NCBI RefSeq assembly: GCF_000022085.1
Contig: NC_011894.1
Span: forward strand, 4,517,001 to 4,581,000
DNA: 64,000 nucleotides
Origin: Methylobacterium nodulans ORS 2060
Lineage (GTDB): Bacteria > Pseudomonadota > Alphaproteobacteria > Rhizobiales > Beijerinckiaceae
Direction of reading: 5' to 3'
A program made the translations under genes and the position numbers. Each line of letters starts with the position of its first letter. Position 1 is the first letter of the stretch. The notes beneath the pieces are model-generated. The model saw nothing but the letters and a program-made list of their open reading frames with translations. It was not told where the DNA came from and ran no database searches. This document shows, piece by piece, positions 45,195-53,396 of this stretch.

Positions 45195-45377
45195 GCGGGT
45201 CGCGCGGGGAACCCCTCTCCCGAGTGGGGGAGGGGCAGGGGTGAAGGTCCCGGACCCTTCAGAATAAAACTGAGCCGGCGGTGCTGGCAGCGGGCCGGTT
45301 CAGGATACTTGCTGAACCACCTGGGCCCTCACCCCTGCCCCTCTCCCGCACGGGAGAGGGGTTCCCGCGCGACCCGC
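45195..45377. repeat. Long inverted repeat between convergent genes
   Basis: The left arm (45195-45247, starting GCGGGTCGCGCGGGGAACCC) and right arm (about 45326-45377, ending GCGCGACCCGC) are near-perfect inverse copies over ~52 bp, with a 78-bp spacer. Each arm has its own inner hairpin (CCCCTCTCCCG...GGGAGGGG type). It sits between the ends of mcd and the LplT-PlsC-ligase gene and probably stops transcription in both directions. A similar CTCTCCCGCG/GGGGGGAGGGG element occurs near 13211. Confidence 0.85.
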
Positions 45378-45411
45378 GGCTCGATCGTCACGGCCGGGTA
45401 TTTCCTCGGCA

Positions 45412-48400
45412 TCACTCCGCCGCCGCGGGCAGGCTGGTGCGGGCGCGAGCCAGCTGCGTCACCGCGGCGAAATCCGTCTTCCCCGAGCCGAGCTGCGGCA
45501 GCCGGTCGACGGTGAGGATCTCGGCCGGCACCATCAGCTCGCTGGCGCCGTGCGCCCGCGCATGGGCCAGGAAGGCGGCGCGGCCGGCGTCGCGCTGCTC
45601 GGTCACCAGGACCAGCCGCTCGCCCTTGCGGGCATCGGGAACCGCCGCGACCGCCGAGGCCGCGCCGGGCCACAGCTCGGCGGCCATCGCCTCGACCGCC
45701 GCAAGCGAGATCATCTCGCCGCCCACCTTGGCGAAGCGCTTGGCGCGGCCCTTGATGGTGACGAAGCCGTCCCGATCGATCGTCACGATGTCGCCCGTGT
45801 CGTGCCAGCCCTCCGGCGGCGGCTCCAGCACGCCGGGATTCTCGGCGCGCAGGTAGCCCAGCATCACGTTCGGGCCGCGCACGAACAGCCGTCCGCCATC
45901 CGGCACGCCCGGGACGGGCTCGAGGCGGGCCTCCATGCCCGGCATGATGCGGCCGACCGTGCCGAACCGGTTGAACATCGGCGTGTTGAGCGCGAGCACC
46001 GGCGCGGTCTCGGTGACGCCATAGCCCTCCAGGATGCGCAGGCCGAATTTTTCCGCATAGGTCCGGCGGGTCGCGTCCTTCACCGGCTCGGCGCCCGCCA
46101 GGATGTAGCGGAGCGAGCGGAAGTCGTAAGGGTGGGCGGCCCGGGCATAGCCCGTCAGGAAGGTGTCGGTGCCGAACAGGATGGTGGCGTTCGCGCCGTA
46201 GACCAGTTCCGGCACGATCCGATAGTGCAGCGGCGAGGGATAGAGGTAGACCGGCACGCCCGAGACCAGGGGCAGCACGAGGCCGACGGTCAGACCGAAG
46301 GAGTGGAACACCGGCAGGACGTTGAAGACCTTGTCGGTGCGGCCGAAATCGATGCGGGCCTGGGCCTGGGCGGCATTCGCCAGCATGTTGCGGTGCGACA
46401 GCACCACGCCCTTCGGCAGGCCCTCGCTGCCCGAGGTGAACAGGATCGCGGCCGGATCATCCGGGCGGCGCGGGGCGAGGGGCCGGCCCCAGTGCAGGAA
46501 GCCGCCGAGCTTGTCGAGGAGCCCGATTCGGCCGCGGACATCCTCCAGGTAGACGATGCGCAGGCTCTGCGAGAGGCCGGTCACGAGGGCGTCGAGCCGC
46601 CCCTTCTCCACGAAGGCCCGCGAGGTGACGATCGTGTCCACCTCCGCGGCCTTGCAGGCGCTGAGGATGGTGGCGGCGCCCGCCGTGAAGTTGATCATCG
46701 CGGGGATGCGGCCGGCCGACATCAGGCCGATGACGGTCACGGCGGCGGCGTTGGCGTTCGGCAGCATCACGCCGATGGCGCGGCCCGGGGGGCTGAGGGG
46801 CGCGAGCTTGCCCCCGAGCACCCGCGCCCCGACGAGGAGGCGGTGATAGGTGAGGGAACCCGTGACCGGATCCTCGACGGCGACGCGCCGCCTGCCCTCG
46901 CGCTCGGCGGCCTCGACCACGGCGGTGAACACCGTGCGGTCGATCCGCGCCGTGCGGAAGATCAGGTCCGACATGATGCCGTAGAGCGCCGCGCCGGCGG
47001 CCTGCCGGCGCTGCTTGCCCTTGAGCGAAGGGTCGACGGCGAGGCGCACCGGTTCCAGCACCGTCACGGTGATCTTCGGCCACCATTGCCGGCGCACCTG
47101 CGCCCGCGACAGGCGCGAGAACTGGGTGCGCTCCGGCCCGTCGATCTTCACCGGGACCACCAGGGCGCCGGACTTGTCGGCGATCAGCCCCGCCCCGTCA
47201 TAGACCTTCATCAGGCTGCCCGTGACGGTGAGCCGGCCCTCGGGGAAGATGATCAGCGTCTCGCCCGCCTTCACCGCATTGATGAGGCGGCGGGTCGCCA
47301 TCGGCTTCGTCGGGTCGAGCGGCAGGGCATTGGTGAGCCACAGGAAGGGCTTCACCCACCAGCGCTGCGCGATGGCGTGGTCGATGGCGAAGGTCGGCTC
47401 CCGCTCGGTCAGCGTGAGCGCGAGGCCGCCGTCGAGGAAGCTCACGTGGTTGAGGGCGATGATGGCGTTTGGGCCCGCCTTGTCGAGGTTCTCCAGGCCC
47501 CGCAGCTCCAGGCGGTAGAAGGCCCGGAACAGGATCGACAGGAAGTCCCGGAAGGCGCTGGTCGGCAGCACGGCGAGGATCGCGACGCCCGCTGCGAGAT
47601 TGGCGAGCGCCACCACGAGGAAGAGGCCGAAGCCCGAGAGGCCCGCCCGCTGCAGGAGCGCGATCCCGGCGGCGCCGAGCACGATGAGGCCGGCCGAAAG
47701 CACGTTCGAGGCGGCGATCACCCGGGCGCGGTACGCCTTCGGGGTCCAGGCCTGGAGCGCCGCAAAGGAGGGCACGATGAAGAGCCCGGCCGCGGCGGCA
47801 AGCAGCGTGAAGTCCAGCGCGATCCGCCCGCCCTGGAAGGTCGACAGGAAGGCGCCGGCCGAGAGGGGCGCGGCCGGCAGGGTGGCGTGCGCGGCCACGG
47901 CGGCGAGGTCGAGGGAGACGAGCCCCATGATCAGGGCGGCGATCGGGGTCGGCAGCAGCACGATGCGCCCGGCGCAGAGCCAGGAGGCGAGGCCGGACCC
48001 GGCCGCGACGCCGATCGAGAACAGGGCGAGCATCGCCGTGACCACCGTCTCGTCGCCCCCGAAGCTCCCCTTCACGACGGCGGGCAGCAGCGCGAGCACG
48101 ACCGCCCCGACGAGCCAGAACCAGCTCGTGATCAGGCCGGTGCGCCACAGGCGCGTATCCGCGTAGAGGTCGCGCACGAGGCCGGCGGTGGAGCGCAGCA
48201 CGTTGCGGTCGACGACGAGGTGCGGCGCCGCCTCGCCGGTCGGGGGAATCAGCAGGCTCGCCGCCCAGCACAGCACCGCGAAGCCCATGACGAGCCCACC
48301 GAACACCGAGGGACCGCCATGCGTGACCGCAAGGCCCCCCACGATGGTGCCCCCGAGGATGGCGAGGAAGGTCGCCGCCTCGATCAGAGCGTTGCCGGCC

Positions 48401-48831
48401 GGCAGCTCGGCGCGGGCGAGGTGGTCGGGCAGGATGCCGTACTTGATCGGCCCGAACAAAGCCGCGATGGCGCCAAACATCACGAGCGCGACGAACAGCA
48501 CCGACACCGAGGCCAGCGAGAAGCCGAGCACCGCCACTCCGGCGGCCGCGATCTCCGCCGCCTTGAGACGGCGCGTCAGCCACGCCTTGTCGTGCCGGTC
48601 CGCCAGCTCGCCGCCGAGCCCCGAGAGGAAGAAGAAGGGCGCTATGAAGGCCGCACCCGCGAGGGTGACCAGGGCCGCCGAGCCGCCATCCGCCCCGCCG
48701 CCCGTGCCCCCGACCCCGAACAGGATCAGGAACACCAGGGCGTTCTTGAGGAAGTTGTCGTTGAAGGCCGAGAAGAACTGGCACCAGAACAGCGGCGCGA
48801 AGCGCCGCGTGGCCATCAGCGATCCGGACAT
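45412..48831 (-). CDS. Fused LplT-type MFS transporter, PlsC acyltransferase and acyl-ACP/AMP-forming ligase
   Basis: 1139 residues in three parts. Residues 1-425 are an MFS/lysophospholipid flippase-like domain (FAPLFWCQFFSAFNDNFLKNALVFLILFG, GPIKYGILPDHL); 440-640 a PlsC domain with HX4D (H462...D467 in NHVSFLDGG) and FPEGRLTVTGSL; 650-1139 an AMP-binding ligase (ILFTSGSEGLPKGVVLSHRN, YGVTETAPVLALNTP, WHDTGDIVTIDRDGFVTIKGRAKRFAKVGGEMI). E. coli has these as LplT plus Aas; a single-chain form occurs in several alphaproteobacteria. It should flip lysophospholipid inward and reacylate it. Convergent with mcd; 74 bp after the YiaA/B-like gene. Confidence 0.92.
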   Translation of the reverse strand: MSGSLMATRRFAPLFWCQFFSAFNDNFLKNALVFLILFGVGGTGGGADGGSAALVTLAGAAFIAPFFFLSGLGGELADRHDKAWLTRRLKAAEIAAAGVAVLGFSLASVSVLFVALVMFGAIAALFGPIKYGILPDHLARAELPAGNALIEAATFLAILGGTIVGGLAVTHGGPSVFGGLVMGFAVLCWAASLLIPPTGEAAPHLVVDRNVLRSTAGLVRDLYADTRLWRTGLITSWFWLVGAVVLALLPAVVKGSFGGDETVVTAMLALFSIGVAAGSGLASWLCAGRIVLLPTPIAALIMGLVSLDLAAVAAHATLPAAPLSAGAFLSTFQGGRIALDFTLLAAAAGLFIVPSFAALQAWTPKAYRARVIAASNVLSAGLIVLGAAGIALLQRAGLSGFGLFLVVALANLAAGVAILAVLPTSAFRDFLSILFRAFYRLELRGLENLDKAGPNAIIALNHVSFLDGGLALTLTEREPTFAIDHAIAQRWWVKPFLWLTNALPLDPTKPMATRRLINAVKAGETLIIFPEGRLTVTGSLMKVYDGAGLIADKSGALVVPVKIDGPERTQFSRLSRAQVRRQWWPKITVTVLEPVRLAVDPSLKGKQRRQAAGAALYGIMSDLIFRTARIDRTVFTAVVEAAEREGRRRVAVEDPVTGSLTYHRLLVGARVLGGKLAPLSPPGRAIGVMLPNANAAAVTVIGLMSAGRIPAMINFTAGAATILSACKAAEVDTIVTSRAFVEKGRLDALVTGLSQSLRIVYLEDVRGRIGLLDKLGGFLHWGRPLAPRRPDDPAAILFTSGSEGLPKGVVLSHRNMLANAAQAQARIDFGRTDKVFNVLPVFHSFGLTVGLVLPLVSGVPVYLYPSPLHYRIVPELVYGANATILFGTDTFLTGYARAAHPYDFRSLRYILAGAEPVKDATRRTYAEKFGLRILEGYGVTETAPVLALNTPMFNRFGTVGRIMPGMEARLEPVPGVPDGGRLFVRGPNVMLGYLRAENPGVLEPPPEGWHDTGDIVTIDRDGFVTIKGRAKRFAKVGGEMISLAAVEAMAAELWPGAASAVAAVPDARKGERLVLVTEQRDAGRAAFLAHARAHGASELMVPAEILTVDRLPQLGSGKTDFAAVTQLARARTSLPAAAE

Positions 48832-48905
48832 GATCGGAACCTCGATCGGTTGGGGTCAGCCGAGAGACCGGCGCCAGGGGGAGGGGGCGGCCGGCATTCT
48901 ATAGG

Positions 48906-49181
48906 TCAATCCTTGCTCATCTCCATCAGCAGGCGCTCGGCCCGGGCGTCCTCGATGCGGTTGAGCATCCGCTTGCTCTCGTGCACGTCGCGGACGGTCT
49001 TGACCACCGTGATGCAGGATTGGACCAGCATGACCACCCCCATGGCGAGATAGCCCTTGATCCAGAGATCGAGGGGCAGGAACAGGATGCCGCCTCCCAC
49101 CATGGTGGCGGAGCCGAGGAAGGAGGCGTAGGTGAAGGCCACCCAGGCCGAGGTGTGCTGGGTCGCGGGTTGCGTGTTCAT
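48906..49181 (-). CDS. YiaA/YiaB-family two-helix inner membrane protein
   Basis: 91 residues with two helices (WVAFTYASFLGSATMVGGGILFLP and YLAMGVVMLVQSCITVVKTVRDVHESKRMLNRIEDAR), the YiaAB pattern. Function unknown, linked in other bacteria to envelope stress. It starts 39 bp after the PspA-like gene on the same strand, so both are probably one transcription unit controlled by the divergent TetR. Confidence 0.85.
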   Translation of the reverse strand: MNTQPATQHTSAWVAFTYASFLGSATMVGGGILFLPLDLWIKGYLAMGVVMLVQSCITVVKTVRDVHESKRMLNRIEDARAERLLMEMSKD

Positions 49182-49220
49182 CGGATGAAACGTCCTTCGG
49201 TGGGCTACATGATGGCAGGG

Positions 49221-49925
49221 TCAGGCGGCGGGGACTGGTTCTCCGGCCGCCTTGGCGCGCAGGCGCTCCAGCACGCTAGCAGTGCTGGGCTTGGTGCGGG
49301 GGCCGAAGCCGGCCGCTTCGAGCCGCTCGGCAATGCCGGTGGGCTGCGTCGCATCGAAGGCGGCGAGCGCCTCGGCCGCCGCGGCCTCGCCGGCCTGCCG
49401 CTCGCGCAGGCGGCGCAGGGTGGCCTGGGCCTCGGCCAAAGCCGCCGCGGCGCCGGGCGCGCCCTCGCCGCGCCGCAGGCGCAGCCGGCGCACCGCCTCC
49501 GCCGCCTCGGCGAGGCGGCGGCCGCGCTCCAGTTCGGCGAGCTGGTTTCCGCCCTCCCGCACGCTGCGCCGCAGGGTTTCGACCTCCGCCGAGAAGCTTT
49601 TGCGGGCTTCGCGCAGGGAAGCGATGTCCGCCTCCAGGCCGGCGATCGCCTCGGCGGCCTCGGCCGCCAGATCCTCGCGCCCGCCCGACAGGGCCGCGAC
49701 GGCGCGCTGCTCGAGATCTGCCAGCTTGCCGGAAAGCGCCGCCTCGCGCTTGGCGTCGGCGCTCTCCTGCGCCATGGCCTCGGCCAGCGACCGGCGGCTG
49801 TGGTCGAGGGCGGCGGCCGCATCGCGGATCTGCTGGTCGAGAAGCGGCAGGGCATTCTGGTCGATGATATCCTCGCAGGCGCGCGCAGCGGCGCCGCGGG
49901 CGAGGGTCGCGAAGATCCGGAGCAT
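49221..49925 (-). CDS. pspA: PspA/IM30-family protein
   Basis: 234 residues from ATG 49925 (MLRIFATLARGAAAR), which has AGG about 8 nt upstream; the ATG at 49937 lies inside an operator-like palindrome and has no ribosome site. The whole protein is a long coiled-coil helix bundle: ALPLLDQQIRDAAAALDHSRRSLAEAMAQESADAKREAALSGKLADLEQRAVAAL. PspA/IM30 proteins assemble into ESCRT-III-like rods that protect the inner membrane under stress. An alphaproteobacterial member with a TetR partner and a YiaA/B gene rather than PspF and PspBC; the stress signal is open. Confidence 0.82.
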   Translation of the reverse strand: MLRIFATLARGAAARACEDIIDQNALPLLDQQIRDAAAALDHSRRSLAEAMAQESADAKREAALSGKLADLEQRAVAALSGGREDLAAEAAEAIAGLEADIASLREARKSFSAEVETLRRSVREGGNQLAELERGRRLAEAAEAVRRLRLRRGEGAPGAAAALAEAQATLRRLRERQAGEAAAAEALAAFDATQPTGIAERLEAAGFGPRTKPSTASVLERLRAKAAGEPVPAA

Positions 49926-49936
49926 CGGGGACCTCA

Positions 49937-50007
49937 TGAACGTTGTTCACGAAGCCACGCTCGCATGTCTTTGAACGATGTTCAAGCCCTTTTTTGAACG
50001 CCGTTCA
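49937..50007. promoter_or_regulatory. Three palindromic operator copies in the pspA/tetR divergent region
   Basis: TGAACGTTGTTCA (49937-49949), TGAACGATGTTCA (49972-49984) and TGAACGCCGTTCA (49995-50007): the same TGAACG-NN-GTTCA with changes only at the central two bases (G/A/C). Starts are 35 and 23 bp apart. The first ends just upstream of pspA; the third is 14 bp before the tetR ATG. Strong candidates for TetR autorepressor sites. Confidence 0.8.
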
Positions 50008-50021
50008 TCGGGGAGGCCCGC

Positions 50022-50675
50022 ATGACGACCGAGGAGCGCCGCGAGCAGCTGCGCGGCGCACTGATCGACGCGGCCGAGACGGCGATCGCCGAAGGGGGCT
50101 TGAGCGCACTCAAGGCCCGCGACCTCGCCAGGACGGTGGGCTGCGCGCTAGGCGCGATCTACACGGTGTTTCCCGATCTCGACGCGTTGATCCTCAGCGT
50201 GAACTTACGCACCCTGCACCTGTTCGAGCGCACCATCACGGCGGTGCGCACGGCGACGGGCGGCGGGGGCGAGGCCGCGCCGCCGGACCGGGGCGCGGCG
50301 ATCGAGGATCTGGTGCGGCTCGCCGTGACCTATCTGCGCTTTGCCATCGAGCATCCGGCCCGCTGGCGCGCGCTGTTCCAGCACCGGATGGCTGAGATGC
50401 CGCCCGCATGGTTCCTGCGCGAGCAGGTGCGCCTGTTCCGGCACATCGAGGCGCCGCTTAGCGTGCTGCGGCCGGATCTCGACGACGAGGCGCGGGCCCT
50501 CTTGGCCCGCAGCCTGTTCTCGGCGACGCACGGCATGGTCAGCCTCGGGCTCGACGAGAAGCTGATGACGCTGAGCGAGCCCGTGCTGCGCCGGCAGATC
50601 GAGACCGTGGTAATGGCGATCGGGCTCGGCCTGACGCCGGAGAACGCCCCGGACCACCAGGAGGTCAGGCCATGA
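50022..50675 (+). CDS. TetR-family transcriptional regulator
   Basis: 217 residues. N-terminal helix-turn-helix: EQLRGALIDAAETAIAEGGLSALKARDLARTVGCALGAIYTVFPDLDALILSVN, recognition helix CALGAIYTVFPD. The C-terminal ligand domain includes VTYLRFAIEHPARWRALFQHRMAEMPPAWFLREQ, the WHG-type TetR C-terminal form, which usually binds a small hydrophobic molecule. Divergent from pspA with three palindromes between, and overlapping panB by ATGA (50672-50675), so it is likely to repress both sides. Effector unknown. Confidence 0.92.
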   Translation: MTTEERREQLRGALIDAAETAIAEGGLSALKARDLARTVGCALGAIYTVFPDLDALILSVNLRTLHLFERTITAVRTATGGGGEAAPPDRGAAIEDLVRLAVTYLRFAIEHPARWRALFQHRMAEMPPAWFLREQVRLFRHIEAPLSVLRPDLDDEARALLARSLFSATHGMVSLGLDEKLMTLSEPVLRRQIETVVMAIGLGLTPENAPDHQEVRP

Positions 50676-51565
50676 GCCATCACCCCGACACTGCAGCCTC
50701 CCCGGCTGCCGAGCCGCCCGTCACCATCCCGCTGCTCCAGGCATGGCGCGCGGAGGGGCGCCGCATCGTGATGGTGACGGCCTACGATGCCGCGATGACG
50801 CGGCTCGTGGATCCGGTCGTGGACGTGATCCTGGTCGGCGACAGTGTCGGTAATGTGTGCCTCGGCTTCGACAACACCCTGCCGGTGAGCCTCGCGATGA
50901 TGAACCACCACGTGGAGGCGGTGGCGCGGGCGCGCCCGCGCGCGCTCCTGGTGGCGGACATGCCATTCTTGAGCTTCCACCTCGATCTCGCGGACACGAT
51001 TCGCAACGCGGGCGGCTTCCTCCAGCGCGGCGCCGCGGCGGTGAAGCTGGAGGGCGGCGCGGCGCGGGTGCCCGCGGTGCAGGCGCTGGTGGCCTGCGAG
51101 ATCCCGGTGATGGGCCATCTCGGCCTCACGCCCCAGAGCGTGAACGCCATGGGCGGGTTCAAGGTGCAGGGGCGCGCGGTGGCGCAGGCGCGCCAGATCC
51201 TCGACGATGCCAGGCGCCTGGAGGATGCGGGCTGCTTCTCCCTCGTGCTCGAGGGTATCCCGGCCGAACTCGCCGCGCGGATCACCGAATCGCTCGGCAT
51301 CCCGACCATCGGCATCGGGGCGGGGCCGGATTGCTCGGGGCAGGTGCTGGTGCTGCACGACCTGCTCGGCCTGCTGCCGGGCCGCAAGGCGAAGTTCGTC
51401 CGGACCTATGTGGACGGCTACGGCCTGCTCCAGGCCGGGCTCTCGGCCTTTGCGGAGGATGTGCGGGCCGGCCGCTTCCCGGGGCCGGCCGAATCCTACG
51501 CGCTGCCGGAGGCGGCTCGGGCGGCGCTGGATGAGATCCGGGCCCAGAGAGAGGACATCTGCTGA
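50672..51565 (+). CDS. panB: 3-methyl-2-oxobutanoate hydroxymethyltransferase (ketopantoate hydroxymethyltransferase)
   Basis: 297 residues. Transfers a hydroxymethyl group from 5,10-methylene-THF to 2-oxoisovalerate, the first step of pantothenate and CoA synthesis. TIM-barrel motifs: IVMVTAYDAAMTRLVDPVVDVILVGDSVG (metal Asp), LLVADMPFLSFH, GAAAVKLEGG, PVMGHLGLTPQSVNAMGGFKVQGR, FSLVLEGIPAELAARITESLGIPTIGIGAG (catalytic Glu). It is coupled to the TetR gene, unusual company; panC is not nearby. Confidence 0.96.
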   Translation: MSHHPDTAASPAAEPPVTIPLLQAWRAEGRRIVMVTAYDAAMTRLVDPVVDVILVGDSVGNVCLGFDNTLPVSLAMMNHHVEAVARARPRALLVADMPFLSFHLDLADTIRNAGGFLQRGAAAVKLEGGAARVPAVQALVACEIPVMGHLGLTPQSVNAMGGFKVQGRAVAQARQILDDARRLEDAGCFSLVLEGIPAELAARITESLGIPTIGIGAGPDCSGQVLVLHDLLGLLPGRKAKFVRTYVDGYGLLQAGLSAFAEDVRAGRFPGPAESYALPEAARAALDEIRAQREDIC

Positions 51566-51663
51566 AACGCCACGAGAGTCGATCGAGCCTGACGTGCGTG
51601 GCAGCCGCCAGGCTCCTCATGCGGAGCAACGGCTTCGCTTAAGGGGCCGCGATGAGGCAGACC

Positions 51664-51683
51664 GGATCAACCGGAAGCCGTAT
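51664..51683 (+). repeat. 20-bp inverted copy, left member
   Basis: GGATCAACCGGAAGCCGTAT is exactly the reverse complement of 54582-54601. It lies in the gap after panB that also starts with a sequence (51588-51660, GTGGCAGCCGCCAGGCTCCTCATGC) resembling the start of the dispersed palindromic repeat. Confidence 0.75.
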
Positions 51684-51700
51684 CGCAGGATCTCCGCCCT

Positions 51701-52564
51701 TTACTGCGCCACCGCCGCCTGGGCGGTGGTGGCGCCGGCGCCCGTCTGCGTCCACCGGGTCGCCTCGATGATGTTGGTGCCGAGCATGGTGCGCACGGAG
51801 ATGCGCAGGGGCAGGAGCACGCGCGCGCCCTCCACGGGGGCGAGCCAGACCGACATGTCGGTGTTCTCCTCCATGAACTTCACGCCGGGCTTGTCGGGGC
51901 GGTGGCCGGCGATCGGCCGATAGCGCGCGTTGCAGACCAGGACCGGCCCGGCATAGCCCGGCTTCTCGACCCGCCGGGTTTCCCCGTAGCTGAGGATCAC
52001 GTCGAAGCGGCTCGCCCCGTCGAAGACCGGGATCACCCGGTTGCAGTTCTCTGGATCGGTGAGGTCGCCCTGCCGTCGAGCCGGCATCAGCAGCGCGCTC
52101 ACCGGATCGACCACGGCGCGCTTCGCGGCCGCATCGAGGGGCACGCGCTCGGGATCGACGACGAGGGGCGGGACGATCTCGGAGGCGACCACGTTGCCGC
52201 GGGCCAGCGCCATGCGGACGGTGATCGAGGTGCTGGAGGAATGCGAGGCGACCGCGAAGCTGCCGGGAACCGGGCGGCCGGCGCCCGCCACCTGCCCGCT
52301 CGCCCGGCCCGAGCCGTAGCCGCCGGTGATCGCCCCGACGAGGCCGGTGAGCCGCGCCGTGACGTCCATCTTGTATTGGGCCCCGTTGATGGCACCGTTC
52401 ATCTGCGCGGTGCCGATCGGGACGCCCGCCAGCATGATGCCGTAATCCACCGTCACCGCGGTGGAGGCCGCCCGCACCCGCGCCGCCGCAGCCGGGTCCG
52501 CCGATCCCAGCCCGAGCAGCAGGCCCGGAGCGAGAAGGGCCGGGAGGAGGGGCTTCGCAGGCAT
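51701..52564 (-). CDS. DUF3108 domain-containing exported protein
   Basis: 287 residues with a signal peptide (MPAKPLLPALLAPGLLLGLGSADPAAA). The mature part matches DUF3108: VDYGIMLAGVPIGTAQMNGAINGAQYKMDVTARLTGLVGAI, SGQVAGAGRPVPGSFAV, TDPENCNRVIPVFDGASRFDVIL, YAGPVLVCNARYRPIAGHRP, and a beta-rich C-terminus (LPLRISVRTMLGTNIIEATRW). Periplasmic or outer-membrane, function unknown. Divergent from rpmB, a common alphaproteobacterial arrangement. Confidence 0.85.
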   Translation of the reverse strand: MPAKPLLPALLAPGLLLGLGSADPAAAARVRAASTAVTVDYGIMLAGVPIGTAQMNGAINGAQYKMDVTARLTGLVGAITGGYGSGRASGQVAGAGRPVPGSFAVASHSSSTSITVRMALARGNVVASEIVPPLVVDPERVPLDAAAKRAVVDPVSALLMPARRQGDLTDPENCNRVIPVFDGASRFDVILSYGETRRVEKPGYAGPVLVCNARYRPIAGHRPDKPGVKFMEENTDMSVWLAPVEGARVLLPLRISVRTMLGTNIIEATRWTQTGAGATTAQAAVAQ

Positions 52565-52716
52565 GGGAACTGACCGTTCTGAGGGGATGCGGTGCGGGAC
52601 CGCGATTCGCAGGAATCGCGCGGCATCGTGACGAGTTTAAGGTTAACGGTTCGTCTCGCGTGCGTCTTGCGCGCAAGGCGCGCGGGGGCTTGGTCCCGGC
52701 GGGCGGGCGCTTACGC

Positions 52717-52746
52717 TTGACGAAACCGCCCTCTCTCCCCTATAGG
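52717..52746 (+). promoter_or_regulatory. Sigma-70-type promoter of rpmB
   Basis: TTGACG (52717-52722), 18-bp spacer, TATAGG (52741-52746), 112 bp before the rpmB ATG. Close to the consensus, and the only such clear pair in the 294-bp divergent region. Confidence 0.6.
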
Positions 52747-52858
52747 CGCGAGCCTTCCTGGCTTTCGCGCGGTCCGGTCGCCGCCGAGGTCGCTTTTCCA
52801 GCGCCCGGCGTGAGCGTCAAGCGGCCCGTGGCCTATCGGATTGTGAAGGATTGATACA

Positions 52859-53149
52859 ATGTCGCGTCGCTGCGAACTCACCGGCAAGGCCGTGCTCACC
52901 GGCCATCTGGTGAGCCACTCGAACCGCAAGACGAAGCGCCGGTTCCTCCCGAACCTGTGCAAGGTCACGCTCCTCTCGGACACGCTCGGCCGCTCCGTGC
53001 GCCTGCGCATCTCGGCCAACGCCCTGCGCTCGGTGGAGCATCGCGGCGGCCTGGACGCCTTCCTGGTCAAGGCCGGCGAGCAGGAGCTGTCGCAGAATGC
53101 GCGCCTCCTGAAGCGCGAGATCGAGAAGAAGCTCGCCGAGGCCGCCTGA
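52859..53149 (+). CDS. rpmB: 50S ribosomal protein L28
   Basis: 96 residues. The bL28 pattern [72 protein letters not shown], followed by the acidic/basic tail typical of alphaproteobacteria. Structural component of the large subunit. Transcribed alone, with promoter at 52717 and terminator at 53194. Confidence 0.98.
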   Translation: MSRRCELTGKAVLTGHLVSHSNRKTKRRFLPNLCKVTLLSDTLGRSVRLRISANALRSVEHRGGLDAFLVKAGEQELSQNARLLKREIEKKLAEAA

Positions 53150-53193
53150 GGCCAGTTCTGCGAGCCTCAAGTTCCGCGAGTCTTGACAAGGCG

Positions 53194-53224
53194 AGCCGCC
53201 GTCCGTCCGGGCAGGCGGCTTTTC
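53194..53224 (+). terminator. Rho-independent terminator of rpmB
   Basis: AGCCGCC (53194-53200) pairs with GGCGGCT (53214-53220), followed by TTTT at 53220-53223. It is 44 bp after the stop. Confidence 0.75.
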
Positions 53225-53396
53225 GCGTTGTTTTCGCGTTGGATGCGGCGCCGCTCGCTCTGACCTGTGACGCCGTGTCGGTCCCGATCCCCTTGCCGCG
53301 CAGCCTGATCTGCCGCAGCGTTGGGGCAAACAGAACCGGGTCCTCAAGCGGGACCCGGCGCGGCCGGATCGCGGCCGACGGCGAGGGAGGCGTCCT

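Noticed and set aside
45550..49053. An 1167-residue open frame on the plus strand antisense to the LplT-PlsC-ligase gene
   Set aside because: Low-complexity Arg/Glu/His/Gln composition with no domain, and the opposite strand carries three clear domains.
49937..50007. LexA/SOS boxes because of the GTTC blocks
   Set aside because: Alphaproteobacterial LexA recognises a direct repeat GTTC-N7-GTTC; these three sites are inverted palindromes TGAACG-NN-GTTCA beside a TetR gene.
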